DNA of 35,087 bases from NCBI RefSeq assembly GCF_000377905.1, contig NZ_KB898878.1:1-35087 (forward strand). The letters run 5' to 3'. Source of the DNA: Thioalkalivibrio sp. ALMg11. GTDB lineage: Bacteria > Pseudomonadota > Gammaproteobacteria > Ectothiorhodospirales > Ectothiorhodospiraceae. Made by a program: the position numbers and the translations under genes. The notes under the pieces were generated by a model that searched no databases, was not told the DNA's origin, and saw only the letters and a list, made by a program, of their open reading frames with translations. Numbering within the stretch: position 1 is the first letter of the stretch; each line of letters starts with the position of its first letter. Below are positions 23,909 to 32,413 of this stretch, in pieces.

Positions 23909-24132
23909 TCGCTGTGCTCCATCGAGCGCAGGCGCGCGATCATGTTCTCGACCCGGTGGCGGGCCTGTTCGTTGCGTTCCTTGAAGGCCGCGCGTTCGCC
24001 CTTGAGCTGGCGGATCTGTTCCTGTAGCAGGTGGTTCTCCTCGCGCAGGGCCGCATGCTCTTCGAGGAGGCGCGTGATCGCGGCCTCCAGGCGTTCGGTC
24101 GGGTCGATCGCTGAATCGTCGTTCGGCTGCAT
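23905..24132 (-). CDS. Small coiled-coil protein upstream of ZapA (TIGR02449-like)
   Basis: The 75-residue acidic protein is almost wholly a predicted coiled coil, with heptad Leu/Ala through about 14-70 (LEAAITRLLEEHAALREENH, LLQEQIRQLKGERAAF). A family of such small proteins next to zapA is known in gammaproteobacteria (TIGR02449 as I recall). It may function with ZapA in Z-ring organisation, by analogy with ZapB, but this is inference. It overlaps zapA by four bases, and a well-placed promoter lies upstream at 24189-24218. Confidence 0.8.
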   Translation of the reverse strand: MQPNDDSAIDPTERLEAAITRLLEEHAALREENHLLQEQIRQLKGERAAFKERNEQARHRVENMIARLRSMEHSE

Positions 24133-24188
24133 GGCCTCGGGCCCCGGGTGGCAGGTGCGGCATTCGCCGCGAGTCGATTAATCTCTGG

Positions 24189-24218
24189 AGTCTAGGAGGC
24201 GTTCGAGCGAAGCGTCAA
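24189..24218 (-). promoter_or_regulatory. Promoter of the coiled-coil/zapA operon
   Basis: On the minus strand, TTGACG (24218-24213) and TAGACT (24194-24189) are spaced by 18 bp, about 57 bp before the start codon at 24132. This is among the best sigma-70-like matches in the window. Confidence 0.55.
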
Positions 24219-24285
24219 CTTGCGTGACTCACAGTAGAGACGCGGGTCAATGTACGCGTTCGTGCACCCGCCATTCCGGGGTTTG

Positions 24286-24315
24286 TTGCGGCCTGGCACC
24301 CGCGCTGGCCACAAT
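24286..24315 (+). promoter_or_regulatory. Candidate promoter for the 95-aa gene/ygfB/pepP operon
   Basis: TTGCGG (24286-24291) and CACAAT (24310-24315) are spaced by 18 bp, about 36 bp before the chosen ATG. Moderate match only. Confidence 0.35.
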
Positions 24316-24350
24316 ACGTGGAATCCCCTAGCCATCAAGTGTTGTCGCCC

Positions 24351-24638
24351 ATGACTCAGCCACCCGAACCCGGCCCCGACGCCACCGTGATCGAGGGTAC
24401 GGCCCATAACGGAAAGCCGTGCCGGATTGTCGACAATACGGGCACCGTGCCGCGTCCGGAGCTGGAGCAGCTATTGAACACCCTGATCGAGGACAAGCGC
24501 TTCGGTCTCAACATGCTGTCCTCCACCGGCTCCAGCGCGATCAAGCTGGGCGAGCCGCAGTTCACCCATCTGCAGGTGGGTGACGATCTCTACCGCTTCC
24601 TGCTGTTCCCCTACGAAGCGCGGCTGGAGTCATTCTGA
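24351..24638 (+). CDS. Conserved-looking hypothetical protein (95 aa) heading the ygfB operon
   Basis: No family was recognised. The protein is a small soluble alpha/beta type with a Gly/Pro-rich start, a strand GKPCRIVDNTG, helix PELEQLLNTLIEDKRFGLNM and a C-terminal LYRFLLFPYEARLESF. ATG at 24351 is preferred because the predicted promoter start falls between it and the in-frame ATG at 24318; the Shine-Dalgarno is weak. The stop TGA shares one base with the ygfB ATG (TGATG), which strongly supports a real gene translated with ygfB. Function unknown. Confidence 0.7.
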   Translation: MTQPPEPGPDATVIEGTAHNGKPCRIVDNTGTVPRPELEQLLNTLIEDKRFGLNMLSSTGSSAIKLGEPQFTHLQVGDDLYRFLLFPYEARLESF

Positions 24639-25243
24639 TGACGCATTCAAAGGGCACCGGCAACGCCAAGTCCCTGGACGGCCTGGAGCGCGACCCCGAG
24701 GCCCTGCGCGAGCAGCTCGAACACGGGCTGCGCAGCATGGGGTATGCGCAGACGCCGGCTTCGGCCCACGGGCTGTTCACCGGATGTCTGGTGGCCGACC
24801 CGGGTTCCGACGTCGATGCCCTGGAGCTGAGCCTGGGCGAGGCGCTGCCGCTGACCGAAGGTGCAGGGGACCGCTTCGACAAGACCGTAGAGGCGATCCG
24901 CCGCGCGCTGGTGGCGCAGCTCTACGACGTGGAGTTGGGTTTCGGCCCGCTGCTGCCGGAGGACGACGCCATCGAGGCGCAGGCCCAGGCCCTGTCGGAA
25001 TGGGTGGACGGCTTCATCGCCGGGCTCGGGCAGACGCCGCGGCTGGCCCGGCTCAAGCCTTCGGCCGAGGCCAGCGAGATCCTGCGCGACTTCGCCGAGA
25101 TCGCCCGCATCGAGCTGGAGCCGGACGATGACGAGGACAACGCGGCGGCCTTCGAGGAACTCAACGAATACGTGCGCGTGGGCGTGCTGCTGATCGCCGA
25201 CGAGCTGGCCCCGGACGACCCGAAACGGATCCCGATGCAATGA
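24638..25243 (+). CDS. ygfB: UPF0149 family protein YgfB
   Basis: The 201-residue protein has the YgfB/UPF0149 plan: an N-terminal SPASAHGLFTGCLVAD-like segment (here TPASAHGLFTGCLVADPG), a central LVAQLYDVELGFGPLLPED and a C-terminal AFEELNEYVRVGVLLIADEL. In Pseudomonas YgfB has been reported to affect antibiotic-resistance gene regulation; the general role is unclear. The gene order ygfB-pepP-ubiH-ubiI is conserved in gammaproteobacteria. It overlaps pepP by four bases (ATGA). Confidence 0.93.
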   Translation: MTHSKGTGNAKSLDGLERDPEALREQLEHGLRSMGYAQTPASAHGLFTGCLVADPGSDVDALELSLGEALPLTEGAGDRFDKTVEAIRRALVAQLYDVELGFGPLLPEDDAIEAQAQALSEWVDGFIAGLGQTPRLARLKPSAEASEILRDFAEIARIELEPDDDEDNAAAFEELNEYVRVGVLLIADELAPDDPKRIPMQ

Positions 25244-26604
25244 CGCGAACGCCACAAGCCCCCCGGCCGGGCCGGATGCCGGAGATCCCGCAGGGCGAGT
25301 TTGCCCGGCGCCGCCAGCGGCTGATGCGGGCGGTTGGCCCGGACTCGATCATCGTCCTCCCCGCCGCCCACGAGCGCACCCGCAACCGGGACGTCGAGTA
25401 CCCGTTCCGCCAGGACAGCGACTTCCTCTACCTGACCGGCTTCCCCGAGGCGGACGCGGTGGCGGTGCTGGTGCCGGGGCGCGAGGCGGGCGAATACATC
25501 CTGTTCTGCCGTGACCGCGACCCCACCCAGGAGACCTGGCAGGGGCGGCGCGCGGGGCCCGACGGCGCGATGGAGGCCTATGGGGCCGAGTGCGCCTTTC
25601 CGATCGAGGATGTCGACGAGATCCTGCCGGGGCTGATGGAGAACCGTGGTGTGCTGGCCGCACCGTTCGGGCGCGACGAGCCGCTGGACCAGCGGCTGTT
25701 CGGCTGGGTCAATCAGGTGCGCGCCAAGGCCCGCAACGGCGTGCGCGCGCCGCACGAGTTCGTCGCGGTGGAGCACCACCTGCACGAGCAGCGGCTGTTC
25801 AAGAAGGCTCCGGAGCTGAAGCTCATGCGCCATGCCGCAGCCATCTCCACCCAGGCGCATGTGCGTGCGATGCAGGCCTGCCGTCCCGGCCTGACCGAGT
25901 TCGCGGTGGAGGCGGAGGTGCTGCACGAGTTCCACCGCTTCGGCACCGAGACCGCGTACCCGTCCATCGTCGGCGGCGGCGAGAACGGCTGCATCCTGCA
26001 CTACATCGAGAACCGCGCCGAGCTGAACGACGGTGACCTGCTGCTGATCGACGCTGGCTGCGAGGTGCAGGGCTACGCCTCGGATATCACCCGGACTTTC
26101 CCGATCTCCGGACGCTTCGGCGAGCGCCAGCGCGAGGTCTACGAGTGCGTGCTGGCCGCTCAGCTCGCCGCAATCGAGCAGGTGCGCCCCGGCAACGACT
26201 GGGACACGCCGCATGCGACGGCCGTACGCGAACTGACCCGCGGGCTCAAGGACCTGGGCGTGCTCAAGGGCCGCCTGGACAAGCTGATCCGCGACCAGGC
26301 CTACCGCCCGTTCTACATGCACCGTACCGGCCACTGGCTGGGGCTGGACGTGCACGACGTCGGCGACTACCGCGTCGGCGACGCCTGGCGCCAGCTCGAG
26401 CCCGGCATGGTGATGACCGTGGAGCCCGGGCTCTACTTCGGGCCCTACAGCGAGGCCCCGAAGGAACTGCGCGGCATCGGCGTACGCATCGAGGACGACG
26501 TGGCCGTCACCCGCGACGGCCACGAGGTCCTGACCGCGGACTGCCCCAAGACCGTCGCCGACATCGAAGCCTGCATGGCCGGCGACCTCCCGGGCTGGAA
26601 TTGA
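25240..26604 (+). CDS. pepP: Xaa-Pro aminopeptidase
   Basis: The 454-residue metallopeptidase removes N-terminal residues preceding proline. The N-terminal AMP_N domain (FARRRQRLMRAVGP...DSDFLYLTGFPE) is followed by the pita-bread catalytic domain. All five metal ligands are visible: D271 (LLIDAG), D282 (SDITRTF), H365 (GHWLGLDVHD), E395 (TVEPGLY) and E418 (RIEDD), spaced as in E. coli PepP. ATG at 25240 overlaps the ygfB stop. In E. coli ubiH follows closely; here 976 bp of tandem repeat separates the two. Confidence 0.96.
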   Translation: MTRTPQAPRPGRMPEIPQGEFARRRQRLMRAVGPDSIIVLPAAHERTRNRDVEYPFRQDSDFLYLTGFPEADAVAVLVPGREAGEYILFCRDRDPTQETWQGRRAGPDGAMEAYGAECAFPIEDVDEILPGLMENRGVLAAPFGRDEPLDQRLFGWVNQVRAKARNGVRAPHEFVAVEHHLHEQRLFKKAPELKLMRHAAAISTQAHVRAMQACRPGLTEFAVEAEVLHEFHRFGTETAYPSIVGGGENGCILHYIENRAELNDGDLLLIDAGCEVQGYASDITRTFPISGRFGERQREVYECVLAAQLAAIEQVRPGNDWDTPHATAVRELTRGLKDLGVLKGRLDKLIRDQAYRPFYMHRTGHWLGLDVHDVGDYRVGDAWRQLEPGMVMTVEPGLYFGPYSEAPKELRGIGVRIEDDVAVTRDGHEVLTADCPKTVADIEACMAGDLPGWN

Positions 26605-26642
26605 CCATGCCCGCCCGCCATAACCCAGCGCCGGACCAGCCC

Positions 26643-27560
26643 CCTGTGGGAGCGGGCCTGCCCAGAACCGTAGGGTGCGTTGAGCTCTGCGAAACGCACC
26701 GCTCACCCCGGAGCCGCGCGCCCGGTGATGCGATTCGCTGCGCTCATCAGCATCCTACGCACCGGAATCCTGCGATGGCCGATGCGGGTCTTGTGGGAGC
26801 AGGCCTACCCGCGACCGGGTCGCAGACCCCGTTCCCGGGTGTGTCCGGAACCGTAGGGTGCGTTGAGCCCCGCGAAATGCACCGCTCACCCCGGAGCTAC
26901 GCGCCCGATGATGCGATTCGCTCCGCTCATCAGCATCCTACGCACCGGAATCCTGCGATGGCCGATGCGGGTCTTGTGGGAGCAGGCCTACCCGCGACCG
27001 GGTCGCAGACCCCGCCCCCGGGTGTGTCCGGAACCGTAGGGTGCGTTGAGCCCCGCGAAACGCACCGCTCACCCCGGAGCTACGCGCCCGATGATGCGAT
27101 TCGCTCCGCTCATCAGCATCCTACGCACCGGAATCCTGCGATGGCCGATGCGGGTCTTGTGGGAGCAGGCCTACCCGCGACCGGGTCGCAGACCCCGCCC
27201 CCGGGTGTGTCCGGAACCGTAGGGTGCGTTGAGCCCCGCGAAACGCACCGCTCACCCCGGAGCTACGCGCCCGATGATGCGATTCGCTCCGCTCATCGGC
27301 ATCCTACGCACCGGAATCCTGCGATGGCCGATGCGGGTCTTGTGGGAGCAGGCCCACCCGCGACCGGGTCGCAGACCCCGTCCCAGGGTGTGTCCGGAAC
27401 CGTAGGGTGCGTTGAGCTCTGCGAAACGCACCGTTCACCCGGGGGGCATACACCCCATGATGCGATTCGCTGCGCTCATCGGCATCCTACGCATCGGCAT
27501 TCTGCGATGGGTGGTGCAGGTCTTGTGGGAGCGGGCTTGCCCGCGAAAGCGGCGTCGGGG
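26643..27560. repeat. Tandem array, exact 183-bp period, about five copies
   Basis: The anchor AACCGTAGGGTGCG recurs at 26666, 26849, 27032, 27215 and 27398, always 183 bp apart. Each unit combines an R3 palindrome pair (GTAGGGTGCG...; GATGCGATTCGCT...CATCCTACG) with a Pseudomonas-REP-like R4 module (TGTGGGAGCAGGCCTACCCG). The first and last copies share variants (GAGCTCTGCG, GCTGCGCTC) that differ from the three inner copies (GAGCCCCGCG, GCTCCGCTC), as expected if the inner ones arose by later amplification. The last copy is partial and diverged. Because 183 is a multiple of 3, a long open frame runs through it; it is not taken as a gene. Confidence 0.9.
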
Positions 27561-27580
27561 CTACCCGCCCGGGGTGTGGT

Positions 27581-28843
27581 ATGACGACGAACACCTGCGA
27601 TATCGCCATCGTCGGCGGCGGACCGGTGGGTGGCCTCGCCGCCTGCACCCTGGCGCGGGCGGGGTACGCGGTCACGCTGTTCGAGCGGGGCGCGCCGCCA
27701 GCACCGGCGGCGCACGCACACGATACCCGCGGCTACGCCCTGGCGGCCGGCTCCGTGCAGTTCCTGGACGATCTGGGCTATTGGGCGCCGCTGTCCGAAC
27801 GGGCGACTGCGATCCGCTCCATTGTTGTCAGCCGCCGCGGCGGGCTGGGGCGTGTCCACCTGAACGCGGCCGATCAAGGCCGCCACGCCCTCGGCCAGGT
27901 GGTGCCGGCCGTCGCGCTGGAGCCGATGCTGGATGCGGCCTGCCGCGCCGCCGGCGTGGACGTGCGCCACCACTCGACGCTGGCCGGCGTGGGCGAGGTG
28001 ACGGACGGCCAACGCGAACTGCGCATCAACGGCGCCGAAGGCGAGAGCACTTGGGCGGCGCGTCTGATCCTGGCCGCCGACGGCATCCAGTCGCCCACCC
28101 GCAAGGCCCTGGGCCTTGCGGTGAACCGCCTGCGTTACGCGGCGGATGCCCTGGTCTTCGATGTGCTGCCTGCCCGGCCGCACAACGGCCAGGCCTTCGA
28201 ACGCTTCACCGACGAGGGCCCGCTGGCGCTACTGCCGCAGGCGGATGGCCGGATGAACGTCGTCTGGGTGGCCCCGCCGGAGGTCTGCGAGCGCCGCCTG
28301 GAGCTGGACGAGGCCGAACGCCTGCGCGAGCTGCAGGCGCGCTTCGGCTGGACCCTGGGGCGCCTGCGTCCGGCGGGCCGCGTGGTGCGCTTCCCGCTAG
28401 AGCGGGTGCATGCCCCGGAGCCGGTCGCGGACCGCGCCCTGTTGCTGGGCAATGCCGCGCACGCGGTGCACCCGGTGGCGGGGCAGGGGCTGAACCTCGC
28501 CCTGCGCGATGTGGCGACCCTGCTGGGTGCGCTGCGCGAGTGGCGCGGGCAGGGCGGGGCGCCTGGCTTTGTCGCCGACCCCGGCGCGCCCGCAACACTT
28601 GCGACCTATGCCCAGGCCCGGCGAGCCGACGTGAACGGTGTGGTGGCGGCGACCGACTTCCTTGCCCGCGGCATGCTGCACGCAGCGGGCCTGCGCGGGC
28701 ATGCGCTGGGCGGCGGGATGATGGCGGTCGACCGCCTGCGCCCGGCGCGCGATCGCCTGGCACAGGCGGCCATGGGCCTTGGCCCGCTGCCGCGCCATAC
28801 CGCGCGCCATCTCGCGCGTCCGGACGCAGGGGGCGGGGCATGA
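27581..28843 (+). CDS. ubiH: UbiH-type flavin hydroxylase of ubiquinone biosynthesis
   Basis: The 420-residue class A flavoprotein monooxygenase has the FAD-binding GGGPVG at 12-17, the ADG motif (LAADGIQSPTRKAL) and the second FAD motif in the form GNAAHAVHPVAGQGLNLALRD; the Asn in place of the usual Asp is the form known in UbiH. It hydroxylates the ubiquinone ring (C6 in E. coli). Position after pepP and before a second related hydroxylase supports the call. The start is ATG 27581 with a weak GGGGTG in front. The 183-bp array lies immediately upstream, so expression depends on read-through or on a promoter in the array. It overlaps the next gene by four bases. Confidence 0.9.
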   Translation: MTTNTCDIAIVGGGPVGGLAACTLARAGYAVTLFERGAPPAPAAHAHDTRGYALAAGSVQFLDDLGYWAPLSERATAIRSIVVSRRGGLGRVHLNAADQGRHALGQVVPAVALEPMLDAACRAAGVDVRHHSTLAGVGEVTDGQRELRINGAEGESTWAARLILAADGIQSPTRKALGLAVNRLRYAADALVFDVLPARPHNGQAFERFTDEGPLALLPQADGRMNVVWVAPPEVCERRLELDEAERLRELQARFGWTLGRLRPAGRVVRFPLERVHAPEPVADRALLLGNAAHAVHPVAGQGLNLALRDVATLLGALREWRGQGGAPGFVADPGAPATLATYAQARRADVNGVVAATDFLARGMLHAAGLRGHALGGGMMAVDRLRPARDRLAQAAMGLGPLPRHTARHLARPDAGGGA

Positions 28844-30027
28844 GCGCGTCCGGTTCCCACGACGTGCTGGACCTGCTGGTGGTGGGCGCCGGTGCGGTCG
28901 GTGGTGCCATCGCGCTGGGCGCGGCCCGCCAGGGCCTGCGCGTCGGGCTGCTGGAGCGCAATGCCGCGCCCACCTTCAGCGACGCGACCCCGATCACGCG
29001 CGTCGCCACGCTCAACATCGCCTCCATGGACTTCCTGGCCAGCCTGGGGGTGCAGGACGCCCTCGAGGCGCGTCGCGCCCATGCCTTCTTCGGCATGGCC
29101 GTGTGGGACGCCCGTGGCCCCGGGCATATCCGCTTCGACGCTGACGAACTGGGCGTGCCGGCGCTCGGCTGGACCGTGGAGCACGCCGCCCTGGAGGCCG
29201 TGCTGTGGGCCGAACTCGAGGCCGCCGGCGTGGCCCTGTGGCCGGCAACCGAATGGAAGAGTCTCGACACCCGCCCGGATCGGGTGGATGTCTACGGCCC
29301 GCACCATGCGCCGCTGGCCTCCGCCCGTCTGGTGGTCGCGGCCGATGGCGCGCAATCGCCCCTGCGTACCCGCATGGGCATCCCGGTGCGCGAGCAGGAG
29401 TATCACGCCCGTGGCGTGGTCGCGACCGTGACCACCGAGCGCTCGCACGAGGACACCGCCTGGCAGCGCTTCGTCGACGACCAGATCATCGCCTTCCTGC
29501 CGCTGGCGGACGGGCGCAGCTCCATCGTCTGGTCCCAGCCCGAACTCCAGGCGGACGACAGGCTGGCGCTGGACGATGCCGGTTTTTGCCGGGCGCTAGA
29601 GGAGGTGTTCGACCACCGCCTCGGGGCGATCACCGCCACATCGAAGCGCGCCAGTTTCCCGCTGGTGGCCCGTCACGCCCGTGAGTACCACGCCGGCCGG
29701 GTCGCCCTGGCGGGGGACGCCGCCCACACCATCCACCCGCTGGCGGGGCAGGGCCTGAACCTCGGCCTGGCCGACGCCCGCGCCCTGGTCGAACGCCTGC
29801 ACGGCCCCGCCCGCCGCGACCCGGGTGCCGAGACCGTCCTGCGCGCCTACACCCGCGACCGCCGCAGCGAGAACGCCTTCATGCAGCGCGCCATGGACGG
29901 CTTCCGCCTCGTCTTCGGCACCCAAGCTGCGGGCCTCCCGGAACTGCGCGGCCTCGGCATCCGCCTGGTTGACCAGGCCGCTCCGCTCAAGCGCCGTCTG
30001 GCCCTGCGCGCCTTCGGGCTCGATTAG
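28840..30027 (+). CDS. ubiI: UbiI/VisC-type flavin hydroxylase of ubiquinone biosynthesis
   Basis: The 395-residue protein is a paralogue of the preceding one in the UbiH/UbiF/VisC/COQ6 family. It has the dinucleotide motif GAGAVG at 16-21, the ADG motif (VVAADGAQSPLRTRM) and GDAAHTIHPLAGQGLNLGLAD near residue 290-310. By gene order it corresponds to E. coli ubiI (visC), which hydroxylates C5 of the ring; regiospecificity cannot be proven from sequence, and UbiF-, UbiL- or UbiM-like activity is possible. Translation is coupled to ubiH (ATGA). No terminator is obvious; R3 repeats begin 35 bp after the stop. Confidence 0.87.
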   Translation: MSASGSHDVLDLLVVGAGAVGGAIALGAARQGLRVGLLERNAAPTFSDATPITRVATLNIASMDFLASLGVQDALEARRAHAFFGMAVWDARGPGHIRFDADELGVPALGWTVEHAALEAVLWAELEAAGVALWPATEWKSLDTRPDRVDVYGPHHAPLASARLVVAADGAQSPLRTRMGIPVREQEYHARGVVATVTTERSHEDTAWQRFVDDQIIAFLPLADGRSSIVWSQPELQADDRLALDDAGFCRALEEVFDHRLGAITATSKRASFPLVARHAREYHAGRVALAGDAAHTIHPLAGQGLNLGLADARALVERLHGPARRDPGAETVLRAYTRDRRSENAFMQRAMDGFRLVFGTQAAGLPELRGLGIRLVDQAAPLKRRLALRAFGLD

Positions 30028-30061
30028 GCCTTCCCGGGCACGGAGTAGTCAGGCCCGGGGT

Positions 30062-30318
30062 GATGCGATTCGCTGCGCTCATCACATCCTACGAACGGAT
30101 CGTGGTGGCTCGCCGTGCCGGGGTTCCCGTGTTTCTGAGCCGTACCTGACGGTTTAGGGCATTCCGCGTCGCGATGCGATGCGATTCGCTCCGCTCATCC
30201 GCATCCTACGAGTCGATTATTAAGCCGAGGGCCGGGGCACGATCGCGTGCAACGGCGCACGGCGGACCCGTGACGGGTGGGGTGGCCGTAGGATGCGCTG
30301 AGCGAAGCGAACCGCATC
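30062..30318. repeat. Cluster of R3 palindromic repeats
   Basis: There are three units: 30062-30094 and 30178-30211 in one orientation (GATGCGATTCGCT...CATCCTACG) and 30288-30318 reversed (GTAGGATGCGCTGAGCGAAG...). No gene was found between them. Confidence 0.65.
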
Positions 30319-30533
30319 TTCATGGCACCGAGGCCCCTGCGGCGTTTCATGCCGCACCACGCCGCCTCATCGACCCTTTGGTGTGCCGCTTTACCCACGC
30401 CGTGTCGGTCATTCGCTCCATCGCCAACATCCTGCCCATTCGCCATGCCGCAACATCCCGGCCATGCGTCCAACCCCGTCATCCCCGCCGCCCGTCCAAC
30501 CCCCTTAAGCACGGCCGCCCGTTCAACCCCCGT

Positions 30534-30634
30534 CATCCCGGCCCTAGCGAAGCGAAGAGCCGGGATCTCCGGATGCGCCCCCGCGGTTCAACCGGGCACA
30601 TGCCGCCTGTAGGAGCGGCCCTGGCCGCGAAGCC
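30534..30634. repeat. R2 module and R4 (Pseudomonas-REP-like) module
   Basis: R2 lies at 30534-30577 (CGTCATCCCGGCC ... GCCGGGATCTCC). R4 lies at about 30609-30634 (TGTAGGAGCGGCCCTGGCCG). Just upstream, about 30480-30535 has imperfect direct repeats of GCCCGTYCAACCCCC. Confidence 0.55.
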
Positions 30635-31028
30635 CCTGCCAAAGCGTGATCGGTGCGGACGTGCCCCCTCCCGACCACGCCCCGACACCCCATAAGCATG
30701 TGGCGTTTCCGCAACATCCGTCCATCGCCGCCGCCTGAAATTGACCTCGTTGCAAAAAAACAACGGACTCTGCGCGCCATCGACGTACTTTCGGTCCCTG
30801 CCAAATGCCCGCACGAAGCAAATTGCTAAAAAATATGAAAAACCGGATCCAGCCGTCAGTTTGCTCGAGCCCAGAAGGGTAAGCCGATCCTAATGGTCCC
30901 CCCTATTCAGCGAGTTGCCGGATATCTCGCGCCTTTCTGTAGCCTGTTTCCGCAAGTTATTGATCTTCCGAAATCCACCCTGCGTCACGTTCAGCGCCCA
31001 ACTGTGGCAACTTTTTCCCGCCCAGGGG
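30635..31028. other. Intergenic stretch upstream of the porin, no gene seen
   Basis: This region is less GC-rich than the rest of the window (for example 30820-30845). It contains a GTTGCAAAAAAACAACGGAC segment near 30751 that recalls a module of the large inverted repeat at 22750. No open frame has a credible start. It may carry regulatory sites for the porin, but none could be assigned. Confidence 0.4.
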
Positions 31029-31057
31029 TTGAAAAGAGACACCGTGGTGTATATAAA
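31029..31057 (+). promoter_or_regulatory. Strong promoter of the porin gene
   Basis: TTGAAA (31029-31034) and TATAAA (31052-31057) are spaced by 17 bp, the best sigma-70 match in the window. The predicted start at about 31064 gives a leader of about 70 nt. An inverted repeat GGTGT (31046-31050)/ACACC (31058-31062) brackets the -10 and might be a regulator site. Confidence 0.65.
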
Positions 31058-31134
31058 ACACCTGTCATTCGCGGCATCGACCGTGGATGCAGCGTAAGAA
31101 ACGAACAACACACCTCTCCTGGGAGATACGCACC

Positions 31135-32238
31135 ATGAAAAAACAGATTCTTGCAGTCGCCGTTGCCGGCGCCTTCGCAGTCCCGGCCTTTGCCGCCGCC
31201 GACTCCAGCGTCACCCTGTTCGGCCAGCTGCAGACGCAGATCGTCCACCACACCAGCAGTTCTGACGAGTTCGACAGCGGGATCCGTTCGCACGATGCCG
31301 GCGGTGCTGGCTGGATTACCGATGGCAACGGCCCGAACCGTCTGGGCGTGATGGTCAATCACGACCTGGGCAACGGCATGACCGCCCTGCTGAAGATCGA
31401 GCAGGATGCCCAGACCAGCAGAGGCCTGAACTCCGGTGCGCGTGACCAGTTCGTCGGTCTGGACGGTAATTTCGGTCGCCTGACCCTTGGTCGCCAGAAC
31501 CTTCCGTACGCCACCGCCGGCAAGGACCCGCTGAACGGTACCTTCATGCAGGCTCGTGGCAATGGGGCCCGTCTGGGCACTGGCGGCGACGTCGGCGGCC
31601 TGGGTAACGGGTCCTACCTCGACCGTGTGGTCAAGTACAGCAATAGCTTTGGTATGGTCGGCCTGCAAGTCGCCGCCGCCATGGATAATGGTGCTGAGGG
31701 CAACTCTGAGAACAGCGAATACGCACTCTCCGGTCGCCTGAACTTCGATCTCGGTGCCGTGGATCTGTACGTGGCGCACACCAACGCGGATGATTTCCGT
31801 GAAGCCGGTCGTGGCGGCGATTTCCAAGCAACCAAGATCGGGGCTGACTGGAAGTCCGGCCCGTTCCGTCTGGTTGGCGAAATCGAGGACTACGAGATGG
31901 AAGACGGTACTGGCGCGACCGTTCGTGACGCGACCGGTGGTTTCATCTCCGGTACGTACACGATGGGCCGGAACGATTTCGTTCTGAACCTGGGCCACAC
32001 TCGTAACGACGGTAGTAACAACAACGTCGATTACGCCGCTCTGGGTGTGAAGCACAACTTCAGCAACCGCGTAATGGCGTTTGCGGGTGTTTCCTACACC
32101 AGCTTCGACGACGATGCGACCTTTGGCCGCCCCAATACGACTGTACCGGGTGCAGAGCCGGGCACCACGATCCCCGTGGTCACCGTTGGCGGTGAGTCCT
32201 TCACCGCCGTTGGCGCCGGCATGCGGGTGTCCTTCTAA
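31135..32238 (+). CDS. Gram-negative general porin
   Basis: The 367-residue outer-membrane beta-barrel porin has a signal peptide at about 1-20 (MKKQILAVAVAGAFAVPAFA, cleavage AFA|AD). Mature sequence starts DSSVTLFGQLQTQIV, the typical first strand of the Neisseria/Burkholderia-type porin family (porin_4). The internal NDLGNGMTALLKIEQ-like and RDQFVGLDGNFGRLTLGRQ segments match this family, and the protein ends in RVSF with a C-terminal Phe, the assembly signal for Bam. Asp and Glu are enriched in the loops, consistent with a saline habitat (inference). GGGAGAT lies eight bases before the ATG. It is flanked by a strong promoter and two terminators, so it is a single-gene, probably highly expressed transcript. 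Confidence 0.93.
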   Translation: MKKQILAVAVAGAFAVPAFAAADSSVTLFGQLQTQIVHHTSSSDEFDSGIRSHDAGGAGWITDGNGPNRLGVMVNHDLGNGMTALLKIEQDAQTSRGLNSGARDQFVGLDGNFGRLTLGRQNLPYATAGKDPLNGTFMQARGNGARLGTGGDVGGLGNGSYLDRVVKYSNSFGMVGLQVAAAMDNGAEGNSENSEYALSGRLNFDLGAVDLYVAHTNADDFREAGRGGDFQATKIGADWKSGPFRLVGEIEDYEMEDGTGATVRDATGGFISGTYTMGRNDFVLNLGHTRNDGSNNNVDYAALGVKHNFSNRVMAFAGVSYTSFDDDATFGRPNTTVPGAEPGTTIPVVTVGGESFTAVGAGMRVSF

Positions 32239-32289
32239 GGGCAACCACTGCTACCAAGCGGTATAACAACAAGTTTGTAGCTTGTTTTG

Positions 32290-32315
32290 CGGGGCCCCCA
32301 GGGGCCCCGTTTTTT
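32290..32315 (+). terminator. Intrinsic terminator of the porin gene
   Basis: Nine-bp perfect arms CGGGGCCCC (32290-32298) and GGGGCCCCG (32301-32309) are followed by six T (32310-32315), 51 bp after the stop. Textbook form. Confidence 0.9.
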
Positions 32316-32326
32316 ATGCGTGACCG

Positions 32327-32346
32327 GGCCCCGTTGGGGCCTTTTT
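32327..32346 (+). terminator. Second, back-up terminator
   Basis: GGCCCC (32327-32332), loop GTT, GGGGCC (32336-32341) and then five T (32342-32346). It is tandem with the first terminator. Confidence 0.75.
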
Positions 32347-32413
32347 GCGTTTGGGGGGTATGGCGATCGGCGCCGGATACCGTCGGAGCGCAGGGCCGCC
32401 GAAGGCGGGCGGT

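Noticed and set aside
27032-27214. Functional gene decay product between pepP and ubiH
   Set aside because: Units match intergenic palindromes seen elsewhere in the window (30062-30318, 33431-33510, 34985-35080), not any gene.
26643-27560. CRISPR array
   Set aside because: Whole 183-bp units repeat without unique spacers, and no cas genes are present.
26145-27584. 479-residue open frame spanning the end of pepP and the 183-bp array
   Set aside because: It is in the wrong frame of pepP and is then open only because the repeat period is a multiple of three; its 61-residue repeats are translated palindromes with no start signal.
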